A DNA stretch of 7,147 nt from contig JAUVQL010000042.1 of the NCBI GenBank assembly GCA_030598165.1, forward strand, positions 1 to 7,147, read 5' to 3'. Position 1 is the stretch's first letter. Every line of letters begins with the position of its first letter. The notes under the pieces were generated by a model. It was not told the origin of the DNA, made no database searches, and was given only the letters and a program-made list of their open reading frames with translations. The DNA comes from Acidobacteriota bacterium (GTDB taxonomy: Bacteria > Acidobacteriota > Vicinamibacteria > Marinacidobacterales > SMYC01). Below are positions 1 through 5,308 of the stretch, piece after piece. A program made the position numbers and the translations under genes.

Positions 1-1
1 G

Positions 2-73
2 TCAGATGGACACAACACGGGTGTGTATAGTTTCCGCCGCCTCCAAGAGTTAGCAAAGCACTTGGAGAAATAA
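2..73 (+). CDS. C-terminal fragment of a DUF971-family protein (5' end outside window)
   Basis: Reading from base 2 gives 23 codons and a TAA stop at 71-73. The peptide begins SDGHNTGVYSF and ends in a short charged helix (RRLQELAKHLEK). The pattern SDGH-x-(T/S)-G-(I/V)-(Y/F)-S-(F/W)-x-x-L-x-x-L is the conserved C-terminal signature of DUF971, the fold also found at the N-terminus of gamma-butyrobetaine hydroxylase. Stand-alone DUF971 proteins are about 90-130 residues long, so most of the gene lies to the left of the window. Their biochemical role is not firmly established, although some occur beside Fe-S assembly genes. The gene converges with rel, and no operon partner is visible. The identification rests on a short peptide, but the motif is distinctive. 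Confidence 0.7.
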   Translation, partial: SDGHNTGVYSFRRLQELAKHLEK

Positions 74-158
74 ACGCGAAGAAAATGTAGCCGCACATGA
101 ACGCAAATTAACGCGAATAGGATCTTGGACCAGATTCAAGCAAGAGACTTTTAAGAAG

Positions 159-198
159 TTAACGCCAAGGCGCAAAGACGCGGAGACGCAGGGAAGAG
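159..198 (+). repeat. 8-bp-periodic AAGACGC-type repeat, copy 1
   Basis: The block starts TTAACGCC and then runs in 8-base steps: AAGGCGCA (167-174), AAGACGCG (175-182), GAGACGCA (183-190) and GGGAAGAG (191-198). A second block with the same beginning, order and end lies at 4153-4200 on the same strand. The function is unknown; I recognise the style from repeats dispersed in environmental genomes. Confidence 0.75.
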
Positions 199-273
199 AA
201 CGAATGGGTCGGAAAAGATTGGTAATTGATCTTCGTGATTGATCCAGACCGATCTTCGATGCGATCTTGCGTT

Positions 274-310
274 GAATTCTTCTTGAGGAATTCTTTAGTT
301 CTTTTTCTTA
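274..310 (+). terminator. Possible weak intrinsic terminator for the DUF971 gene
   Basis: GAATTC at 274-279 pairs with GAATTC at 288-293. The stem extends inward by a T-G and a T-A pair to 8 pairs with a 4-base loop. It is followed by a T-rich tail (TTTAGTTCTTTTTC). The stem is AT-rich and the hairpin lies about 200 bases beyond the DUF971 stop codon, so its activity is uncertain. Confidence 0.35.
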
Positions 311-348
311 TTTGCGTCTATTCGCGTTCATTCGCGGCTAGATCTTGG

Positions 349-368
349 GTACTCGAGTACTCGAGTAC
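349..368. repeat. Perfect 20-bp palindrome built from the 8-bp unit TACTCGAG
   Basis: Bases 349-368 equal their own reverse complement. The sequence is two and a half copies of TACTCGAG (350-357, 358-365, then TACT). It begins five bases beyond the rel stop codon. It has no T-tract on the minus strand, so it is not a standard intrinsic terminator for rel. Confidence 0.85.
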
Positions 369-373
369 TTGAT

Positions 374-2533
374 TCAACGTGCGCCCAACCGTGATACGTC
401 CAAGACTCCCTCGAGGGAGCTGAGCGAGCGCTTGATGCGCTCTAGGTGTTTCAAGTCATTGATGGATAGAGTGACGTCGATGACGGCCTTTTTGTCGTGG
501 AAGTTCTTTGACTCGATGTTGCGGATATCTGTGCTCGTGTCAGCTATGACGGATGTGATATCGGCGAGAACGCCCGGCCGATCCTCCACGTTCACCGAGA
601 GCGTGATCTGATAAATCGCATCGGAGTCCCTTTCCCACTCAACTTCGATCCTTCGTTCGGGATCGTACATCAAGTTGAGTAGGTTGGGACAACTAGCGGT
701 GTGGACAGAGACGCCCTTCCCGCGAGTGATATATCCCACGATCTTCTCGCCGGGCAGCGGGTTACAGCACTTCGCTCGATAGACCAGAAGGTCATCCACA
801 CCTTTTACTTTGATCTTGTCTTTGGGCGGACGTAAAACCCGGCGGACCACTTGAGCAATATTGCCTTTGGTCCCGAGCTTCTTCTCCATCTCGTCTTCGG
901 GCAGGAAACGCGCAATGACTTGGCGCGGAGAAATCTTGCCGTAGCCAATAGCGGCAAAAATGTCTTCTGGCTTGTGGCCTCCGTAGTCTTTCAGCAAAGC
1001 GGGGAACTTGTTTGATCCCGTGATGGCTTTTAGTTGTAAACCGTATCGACGTCCTTCCTTCTCTAGAACCTTGCGGCCGATCTCGATACTGCGCTGCTTT
1101 TCGCTGGCGTTGATGAAGTTACGGATCTTACTGCGAGCACGGGAAGTGGTTACCATGGAGAGCCAGTCCCGGCTGGGGCGGTGACCGGAGGCCGTCATGA
1201 CCTCCACGATGTCGCCGTTCTTTAGTCGATACCTGAGCGGTACCATCTTGCCGTTTACCCGCGATCCGATACACTGGTGTCCGACGTCGGTATGAATGGC
1301 GTACGCGAAATCTATGGGAGTGGCGCCTCTTGGAAAGGACTTGACCTCCCCCTTAGGTGTGAAGCAGTAGACCTCTTCAGGGTATAGATCGAGCTTCAGG
1401 CTATTTAGAAACTCATGCGGGTCCTTGACCTCGCGTTGCCAGTCGATAATCTGTCGAAGCCACGCGAAGTTGCGGATGTCTTCTTCTTCAATGGGACGCC
1501 CGCCCTCTTTGTAACGCCAGTGTGCCGCAATACCCTCCTCGGCAATCTGATGCATTTCCGGAGTGCGGATCTGGATCTCGAATGGAACCCCCGACTCAGT
1601 AATGACACTAGTGTGGAGAGAGCGGTATCCGTTGGGTGCGGGCATGGCAATGAAATCTTTGATGCGACCCGGTACCGGTTTCCAGATGTTGTGAATGATA
1701 CCCAGAGTCCCATAGCAGTTTTTGACGCTGTCAGTAATGACCCGAAGGGCAACAAAGTCGTATATTTGATCCAGCTCGATACCTTGGCGCTTTATCTTCT
1801 GGTAAATGCTGTAGAGCCGCTTGACGCGACCGGAAACTTCCGCCGGAATACCATTGTTATCTAACTTCTCTTCGACGATCGTGCTTACGTCGGAAATGAA
1901 GTCATCGGTCCACTTGCGCTTAGCTTCTACACGTGCCTCGAGAAGTCCGTAAGTTTTTGGTTCGATGTGCTTGAGGCAAAGCTCTTCGAGCTCGGATTTG
2001 ACGAGACCCATGCCAAGACGACCGGCGAGAGGAGCGTAGACGGTCAGAGTCTCGAGGGCGATGCGCTCCCGCTTGTCCTCGGGTAGATGCTCCAGCGTGC
2101 GCATATTGTGAAGACGATCGGCCAGCTTGATAAGCAGGATGCGGATGTCGTCCACCATCGCCATCAGCATCTTTCGGAAGTTTTCCGCTTGGTGCTCTTC
2201 GACCGACGAGTAATTGATTTTACTGATTTTGGTGAGGCCGTTGATGATGTGAGCTACTTCTTTTCCGAAGTACTCGTCCAACGTGTCGATTGTTGTCAGA
2301 GTGTCTTCGACGACATCGTGCAGGAGTCCGCAGGCGACACAGATGACGTCAAGCTTTCGTTCGGCAAGGATGTTCGCCACTTCCAGTGGGTGAACCAAGT
2401 AGGGTTCACCAGACTGACGCACTTGCCCACGATGCTCACGGGCGGAAAAGACGTAGGCACGCCGGAGTAAATCGTGGTCACCGTCCGGCTGGTAAGCACG
2501 TACTTTCTCCAGAATATCTTCGAAGCGAATCAT
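374..2533 (-). CDS. rel: Bifunctional (p)ppGpp synthetase/hydrolase, RelA/SpoT (Rel) family
   Basis: The 719-residue protein makes and degrades the alarmone (p)ppGpp in the cytoplasm (stringent response). Its length and domain order match long RSH enzymes. The HD hydrolase domain (about 20-180) has R39, H48, the HD pair H72-D73 followed by E76-D77, and D139/N143 in LADRLHNMRTL. The synthetase domain (about 195-345) has R236 and K238 in SGRVKRLYSIY, D259 in YDFVALRV, PNGYRSLHT (300-308) and E319 in FEIQIRT. A TGS domain spans about 386-448. A Cys-containing zinc-finger-like region has C589-C590 and C615. The C-terminal ACT domain is at about 641-717. All hydrolase residues are present, so bifunctional activity is inferred. 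The ATG at 2533 gives the family-typical N-terminus FEDILEKV, but no clear Shine-Dalgarno sequence precedes it. The gene is monocistronic here and diverges from the TPR gene. Confidence 0.96.
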   Translation of the reverse strand: MIRFEDILEKVRAYQPDGDHDLLRRAYVFSAREHRGQVRQSGEPYLVHPLEVANILAERKLDVICVACGLLHDVVEDTLTTIDTLDEYFGKEVAHIINGLTKISKINYSSVEEHQAENFRKMLMAMVDDIRILLIKLADRLHNMRTLEHLPEDKRERIALETLTVYAPLAGRLGMGLVKSELEELCLKHIEPKTYGLLEARVEAKRKWTDDFISDVSTIVEEKLDNNGIPAEVSGRVKRLYSIYQKIKRQGIELDQIYDFVALRVITDSVKNCYGTLGIIHNIWKPVPGRIKDFIAMPAPNGYRSLHTSVITESGVPFEIQIRTPEMHQIAEEGIAAHWRYKEGGRPIEEEDIRNFAWLRQIIDWQREVKDPHEFLNSLKLDLYPEEVYCFTPKGEVKSFPRGATPIDFAYAIHTDVGHQCIGSRVNGKMVPLRYRLKNGDIVEVMTASGHRPSRDWLSMVTTSRARSKIRNFINASEKQRSIEIGRKVLEKEGRRYGLQLKAITGSNKFPALLKDYGGHKPEDIFAAIGYGKISPRQVIARFLPEDEMEKKLGTKGNIAQVVRRVLRPPKDKIKVKGVDDLLVYRAKCCNPLPGEKIVGYITRGKGVSVHTASCPNLLNLMYDPERRIEVEWERDSDAIYQITLSVNVEDRPGVLADITSVIADTSTDIRNIESKNFHDKKAVIDVTLSINDLKHLERIKRSLSSLEGVLDVSRLGAR

Positions 2534-2587
2534 CGTCGATGCATATGCTTTGACCAGAACAGCAGAGGAAAAGGTCCTCGATAACCC

Positions 2588-2617
2588 ATCATAGGCCCGG
2601 ACCTACCGGGCGGTCAA
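2588..2617 (-). promoter_or_regulatory. Predicted sigma70-type promoter of rel with a dyad in its spacer
   Basis: On the minus strand, -35 TTGACC (2617-2612) is followed by an 18-base spacer and -10 TATGAT (2593-2588). Transcription would start near 2581 and leave a leader of about 47 bases. The spacer contains the inverted repeat GCCCGG-TAGGT-CCGGGC, a possible operator. A small hairpin, GAGGA-N5-TCCTC (2565-2579), would form at the start of the transcript. Confidence 0.65.
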
Positions 2618-2699
2618 CTTGTCTTCTTTGAGTGATTCCATTTCCCATGGCCAAGTCGCGAGGCAACATCGACGTAACGAACTGAGCCGCCGACGTCGG

Positions 2700-2728
2700 T
2701 TGACTTGATCCATAGTGCGTAATATAAT
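2700..2728 (+). promoter_or_regulatory. Predicted sigma70-type promoter of the TPR lipoprotein gene
   Basis: TTGACT (2700-2705) is followed by an optimal 17-base spacer and a perfect TATAAT (2723-2728). Transcription would start near 2735, about 40 bases before the preferred start codon. This match is close enough to consensus to suggest strong, largely constitutive transcription. Confidence 0.75.
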
Positions 2729-2760
2729 GTCCGCTGCCTCGTCGTAAGATTATGAGAATA

Positions 2761-2766
2761 AGGGGG
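2761..2766 (+). promoter_or_regulatory. Ribosome binding site that decides the TPR lipoprotein start
   Basis: AGGGGG ends 8 bases before the ATG at 2775, which is normal spacing, but only 2 bases before the in-frame ATG at 2769, which is too close. The later ATG is therefore preferred. Confidence 0.65.
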
Positions 2767-2774
2767 ATATGGCT

Positions 2775-3812
2775 ATGAGTACTCATCTTTGTCGACTCCT
2801 AAGGTTCATTGTTCTAGCGGTAGTAGTGGTATCGCTTGGCGCGTGCGGAAACACCATGAACATGCTCAAAGCGCGGCAAGCTTTCCAGTCAGCGAATGGT
2901 GCATATGGCTCGAAGGAGTACATTACGGCCATCGAAGAGTATGAGAAGGTTCTGGAGTTGGATCCTGAGGGTGACCGTCGAGTTCTTTTACCGACCAATT
3001 TCTACATTGGAAGTAGTCACCACCTGATTTTTACTGCTTCACGTCTCGATGCGGCAGCTCGGAAGTTGCGCGTCGACACCGCTATCGAGTATTACGAGAA
3101 AACGATTGATCTCGTTAACCAAGGCGGCGAGTTCCAGGATCAGTTGGAAGTTTACAGCCAGTATGCAGCGGAGCAGTTGGCGGCCATTTACCGGGATAAT
3201 GAGGAGGACTTCATTAATGCCGAGAAGTACTGCCTCATGCTGATCGATATGGAACCGGACAAGGCTGAGAGGTATTACGCTCTGGGTGACATCTACAAGC
3301 GGTTCCACGATCCGGACGAAATGCCGCTCGTCGAAAAAGCCATCGAGTGTTACGCCAAGCCAGTCGAGATGATGCCCGACGATCCTATCGTTTACCGTCA
3401 GATGGCGGGTTTGTACAACGAATACGGTCAATTCGACTTTACAATGGACTGGCTCAGTAAGGCGAGAGACCTCAACCCCAACGATCCTGAGGGTTACTAC
3501 CTCATCGCCACTCACTACTGGGACAAGGTTTATCGTGACCCGGACCTCTCGATTCAGCAGCGTGAAGACTATATTCAAGCCGGGATCGTGCAGCTCGACG
3601 ATTCTCTAACGTTCAACGACCAATACGTCGACGCTCTCATTTACAAGAATCTCCTCCTCAGGGAATCGGCCAAGATCGAGGAGATTCGTGGCAATAGGCG
3701 AAAGGCTGACGAGCTCATTGCTGAAGCCAACACGCTTCGGGATCGAGCGCTCGAGCTCAAGAAGGAGCAAGAGGCTGAGGCAGCCGAGGAATCGACCGTA
3801 GGCGGCAACTAG
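2775..3812 (+). CDS. TPR-repeat lipoprotein of the cell envelope
   Basis: The 345-residue protein (347 if started at the ATG at 2769) begins with a lipoprotein signal peptide: positive residues, a hydrophobic stretch IVLAVVVV, then the lipobox LGAC with Cys24 as the expected lipidation site. The mature part is almost all alpha-helical TPR-like repeats. The clearest are at about 37-64 (ending YEKVLELDP), 131-162, 164-203 (YYALGDIY), 204-237 (YRQMAGLYNEYG ending LNPND) and 238-270. The C-terminus (about 300-340) is a charged helix rich in Glu and Lys, possibly a coiled coil. TPRs bind proteins, so a scaffolding or assembly role in the periplasm or at a membrane is inferred; the exact job is unknown. 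The gene has its own strong promoter and terminator, and converges on the tonB-exbBD operon, which hints at but does not prove a link. I recall TPR proteins near such operons in acidobacteria. Confidence 0.88.
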   Translation: MSTHLCRLLRFIVLAVVVVSLGACGNTMNMLKARQAFQSANGAYGSKEYITAIEEYEKVLELDPEGDRRVLLPTNFYIGSSHHLIFTASRLDAAARKLRVDTAIEYYEKTIDLVNQGGEFQDQLEVYSQYAAEQLAAIYRDNEEDFINAEKYCLMLIDMEPDKAERYYALGDIYKRFHDPDEMPLVEKAIECYAKPVEMMPDDPIVYRQMAGLYNEYGQFDFTMDWLSKARDLNPNDPEGYYLIATHYWDKVYRDPDLSIQQREDYIQAGIVQLDDSLTFNDQYVDALIYKNLLLRESAKIEEIRGNRRKADELIAEANTLRDRALELKKEQEAEAAEESTVGGN

Positions 3813-3840
3813 TACGAGATCTCTCTGCTCTCGCGAACTT

Positions 3841-3895
3841 GGGGGCGAGACGGCTGGACTGTTACAACCGTCTCGTCCCTTTCCTGGTTTTCGCT
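3841..3895 (+). terminator. Intrinsic terminator of the TPR lipoprotein gene
   Basis: CGAGACGG (3846-3853) pairs perfectly with CCGTCTCG (3868-3875). The outer GGGG side can pair with TCCC to extend the stem to about 12 pairs including a G-U. The 14-base loop is followed by a pyrimidine-rich stretch with TTT and TTTT. It starts 28 bases after the stop codon. Confidence 0.75.
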
Positions 3896-3999
3896 CGCTT
3901 CTTGCCTTTCCATGAAGGAGTCCGGCCAAGTTACGTCAAGGACGGCGGCAAGTCTGCCCTGAGGCCCGACCCCCGAACGCCGTCACCACCCGTGATGCT

Positions 4000-4020
4000 G
4001 CCACCAATAAGTGGCTTTTA
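4000..4020 (+). terminator. Possible secondary terminator hairpin
   Basis: GCCAC (4000-4004) and GTGGC (4011-4015) enclose the loop CAATAA and are followed by TTTTA. The stem is only 5 pairs, so this may be a backup terminator or chance. Confidence 0.3.
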
Positions 4021-4121
4021 TCTCAGATGTTTACGCGTTGTTTGGTTCATCGGAAGAGCTTCCGAGATCGGCCGAAGGGATGACGGGTGGGCGCACCACG
4101 AGGGCGCTACTTTGAACCATA

Positions 4122-4137
4122 AATACGGTAACGTATT
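4122..4137 (+). other. Hairpin with GTAA (GNRA-type) tetraloop
   Basis: AATACG (4122-4127) and CGTATT (4132-4137) are perfect complements around GTAA. On the plus strand this gives a 6-pair stem with a GNRA tetraloop, 15 bases before repeat copy 2. No host transcript is identified. Confidence 0.4.
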
Positions 4138-4152
4138 CAAGCCGTGAAGAAA

Positions 4153-4200
4153 TTAACGCAAAGTTGCTAAGGCGCCAAGACGCCAAGACGCTAAGGAAGA
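4153..4200 (+). repeat. 8-bp-periodic AAGACGC-type repeat, copy 2
   Basis: The block begins TTAACGCAAAG and then runs in 8-base steps: AAGGCGCC (4169-4176), AAGACGCC (4177-4184), AAGACGCT (4185-4192) and AAGGAAGA (4193-4200). It aligns from end to end with the block at 159-198, with one insertion of about 9 bases after TTAACGC. Both blocks lie on the plus strand in gaps between convergent genes. Confidence 0.75.
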
Positions 4201-4334
4201 AGGAAATTAGTAAGAAGCGGGCAAGCTGTCGAGTGACAACCGTCGGGTCGGCAGATATTTGCCAGGGTCTTCATCCATCGCTTAGGAAAGCTACCATTTC
4301 AGACGGACCTTGCCGACTGAAGCCTTTTGAATGG

Positions 4335-4372
4335 AAAAAAAGAGGAGGTCCGTCGATTCGACGAACCTCCTC
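4335..4372 (-). terminator. Intrinsic terminator of the tonB-exbB-exbD-exbD operon
   Basis: On the minus strand GAGGAGGT (4372-4365) pairs with ACCTCCTC (4349-4342). The stem continues through a T-G wobble and CGTCG/CGACG to about 14 pairs around a 3-base loop, followed by seven Ts (4341-4335). It begins 18 bases after the last exbD stop codon. The wobble pairs only on this strand (C-A on the other), and the seven-T tail follows the stem only here, so the signal is directional. Confidence 0.93.
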
Positions 4373-4390
4373 AGCTTGAGTTCAGACTGA

Positions 4391-4804
4391 TTAAGAAGAC
4401 GGTACGATACCGATCCGTTCGACTCCATTACCTTTCGCGATATCCAGTACGGCTACGATCTCGCCGTACCGAAGCGTGGGTGCGCCACGAAGGAACAAAG
4501 TCTTGTCCGCTCGAGTCTCGAACAGGTCTCTGATGCGGAGAGGGAGCTCTTCCCAGGAAACCGGTTGCTTGTTGATAGTAATGACTCCGGCATCATCGAT
4601 GTCCAAGACGAGTTGATTCGGATCTGGCTCTGATTGAGCACCGGTTTGGTCCCCGCTTGCCGGCAACTCGACATCTAGTCCTTGCTGGGTCAACGGAATC
4701 ACCACCATGAAGATGATGAGTAGCACCAGCATGACGTCAATAAGAGGAGTGATGTTGATGTCCGGCATCGGACCGTCTTTACTAGTTCCACCTCCCATAC
4801 TCAT
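4391..4804 (-). CDS. exbD: ExbD/TolR-type biopolymer transport protein, second paralogue
   Basis: The 137-residue protein matches the usual ExbD length. A short cytoplasmic N-terminus (MSMGGG) leads to INITPLIDVMLVLLIIF, with the essential proton-path Asp at D23, inside one membrane helix (about 21-37). The periplasmic domain (about 42-137) follows, starting GLDVELPAS and ending in the family-typical helix-strand region (LRYGEIVAVLDIAKGNGVERIGI). It works with ExbB as the proton-driven stator that energises TonB. AAGGAG lies 9 bases before the ATG, and the 48-base gap to the first exbD contains a hairpin that covers part of this site. The N-terminus and membrane helix closely resemble the preceding ExbD, while the periplasmic domains differ much more. 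The pair may form a heterodimer inside an ExbB ring. TolR of a Tol-Pal system is the alternative, but tolB and pal are absent. Confidence 0.92.
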   Translation of the reverse strand: MSMGGGTSKDGPMPDINITPLIDVMLVLLIIFMVVIPLTQQGLDVELPASGDQTGAQSEPDPNQLVLDIDDAGVITINKQPVSWEELPLRIRDLFETRADKTLFLRGAPTLRYGEIVAVLDIAKGNGVERIGIVPSS

Positions 4805-4813
4805 GTGACAATA

Positions 4814-4840
4814 CTCCTTAATGATTACAATTGATTAAGG
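4814..4840 (-). promoter_or_regulatory. Hairpin overlapping the ribosome binding site of the second exbD
   Basis: On the minus strand CCTTAAT (4840-4834) and ATTAAGG (4822-4816) form a perfect 7-pair stem around an 11-base loop. The Shine-Dalgarno AAGGAG (4819-4814) lies partly inside the downstream arm. Folding would hide the site and could lower translation of this exbD relative to the first. Confidence 0.45.
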
Positions 4841-4852
4841 GGCTGCTGATTA

Positions 4853-5275
4853 CTAACCCCCTGCTACCCTTTCGGTGATGAGAGCAATCTCCTCGACGCC
4901 ACCCTCGCGGCAGAGATCCATGACTTGCAGAACGTCTCCATAGTCGAGGTTCTCATCGGCCTTGAGGAAGATCGTCTTGTCCGTTCGGACGTCGAACTTC
5001 TCGCGGAGTGAACTCACGACATCCGACCTCGGCACTGGCATCATGTCGAGGAAGATCTGACCATCTACTCGAACAGCTAGGGTTACAGTGTCTTCATTAT
5101 CTGGGTGGTCTGCAGCGTAAGCCGCCGGGGGCAGCTTGACGTCGACACCTTTCTGCAACAGTGGTGTGACCACCATGAAGATGATCAGCAGCACCAACAT
5201 AATGTCGCAGAACGGCGTGACATTGATGTTGGAATTAAACCCACCGTTTTCTCTTTTGCCACCTCCCATAGTCAT
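4853..5275 (-). CDS. exbD: ExbD/TolR-type biopolymer transport protein, first paralogue
   Basis: The 140-residue protein has the full ExbD architecture: a cytoplasmic N-terminus (MTMGGGKRENGG), then INVTPFCDIMLVLLIIF with the essential Asp at D24, a single membrane helix (about 22-40), and a periplasmic domain starting KGVDVKLPPA. That domain carries DKTIFLKADENLDYGDV, the usual ExbD strand-helix core. It forms the peptidoglycan-facing part of the ExbB-ExbD proton motor for TonB. A strong Shine-Dalgarno (AAGGAGGT, 5288-5281) lies 5 bases before the ATG at 5275; a second in-frame ATG two codons later is less well spaced. The gene starts 33 bases after the exbB stop codon and is co-transcribed with it. 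Confidence 0.94.
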   Translation of the reverse strand: MTMGGGKRENGGFNSNINVTPFCDIMLVLLIIFMVVTPLLQKGVDVKLPPAAYAADHPDNEDTVTLAVRVDGQIFLDMMPVPRSDVVSSLREKFDVRTDKTIFLKADENLDYGDVLQVMDLCREGGVEEIALITERVAGG

Positions 5276-5308
5276 GGGTGACCTCCTTAAGTAATGAGTG
5301 AGCTTCGG

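Larger units (their letters stand above)
88..340. repeat. Imperfect inverted repeat pair (arms 88-121 and 307-340)
   Basis: The left arm (88-121) begins TAGCCGC and contains ATGAACGC and AACGCGAATAG. The reverse complement of the right arm (307-340) also begins TAGCCGC and contains ATGAACGC and ACGCAAATA. An ungapped alignment gives 27 matches in 34 positions. The arms are separated by 185 bases that include the 8-bp-periodic block. Both arms have the AACGCGAAT/AACGCAAAT style that recurs in intergenic DNA of many environmental bacteria. No ORF or transposase lies inside. This may be a non-autonomous repeat element or two independent insertions in opposite orientation. Confidence 0.65.
74..373. 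other. Repeat-rich intergenic region between DUF971 gene and rel
   Basis: This 300-base gap lies between two convergent stop codons, at 73 (+) and 374 (-). I find no credible gene in it. It holds an imperfect inverted repeat pair, an 8-bp-periodic block, a GAATTC hairpin and a 20-bp palindrome, each listed separately. The hexamer GATCTT occurs five times, at 121, 228, 251, 263 and 341. The 8-mer GATCTTGG occurs at 121-128 and 341-348, directly after each inverted-repeat arm. Confidence 0.8.
3813..4390. other. Non-coding region between convergent TPR lipoprotein and exbD genes
   Basis: No ORF here has a convincing start, ribosome binding site or recognisable protein. The region is framed by terminators pointing inward (3841 for +, 4372 for -). 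Between them lie a small hairpin with a T-tail (4000-4020), the near-palindrome TCGGAAG-AG-CTTCCGA (4050-4065), a hairpin at 4122-4137 and a copy of the 8-bp-periodic repeat at 4153-4200. From 4201 to 4334 I see nothing definite beyond a short dyad, GGCA-N6-TGCC, near 4250-4265. Confidence 0.75.

Noticed and set aside
159..198. CRISPR array
   Set aside because: The 8-base periodicity has no spacers and no repeat of CRISPR length, and no cas genes are present.
345..611. Open frame on the plus strand opposite the end of rel
   Set aside because: It lies antisense to the conserved ACT domain of rel and has no ribosome binding site or recognisable protein.
1405..1864. Long open frames on both strands within rel
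   Set aside because: They are out-of-frame or antisense readings of the conserved synthetase region; composition is arginine- and serine-rich without domain signatures.
3039..3578. 179-codon antisense open frame within the TPR lipoprotein gene
   Set aside because: The sense frame has a signal peptide, lipobox, TPR repeats, promoter and terminator; the antisense frame has none of these.
3960..4120. Possible riboswitch because of several clustered hairpins
   Set aside because: The hairpins do not match a riboswitch class I know, and no gene starts downstream on either strand.
3839..4147. Open frame of 102 codons after the TPR gene
   Set aside because: It begins inside the terminator hairpin and runs through non-coding hairpins, with no ribosome binding site.
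4164..4379. Open frame of 71 codons across repeat copy 2
   Set aside because: It starts within the dispersed repeat and ends in the operon terminator, so coding is unlikely.
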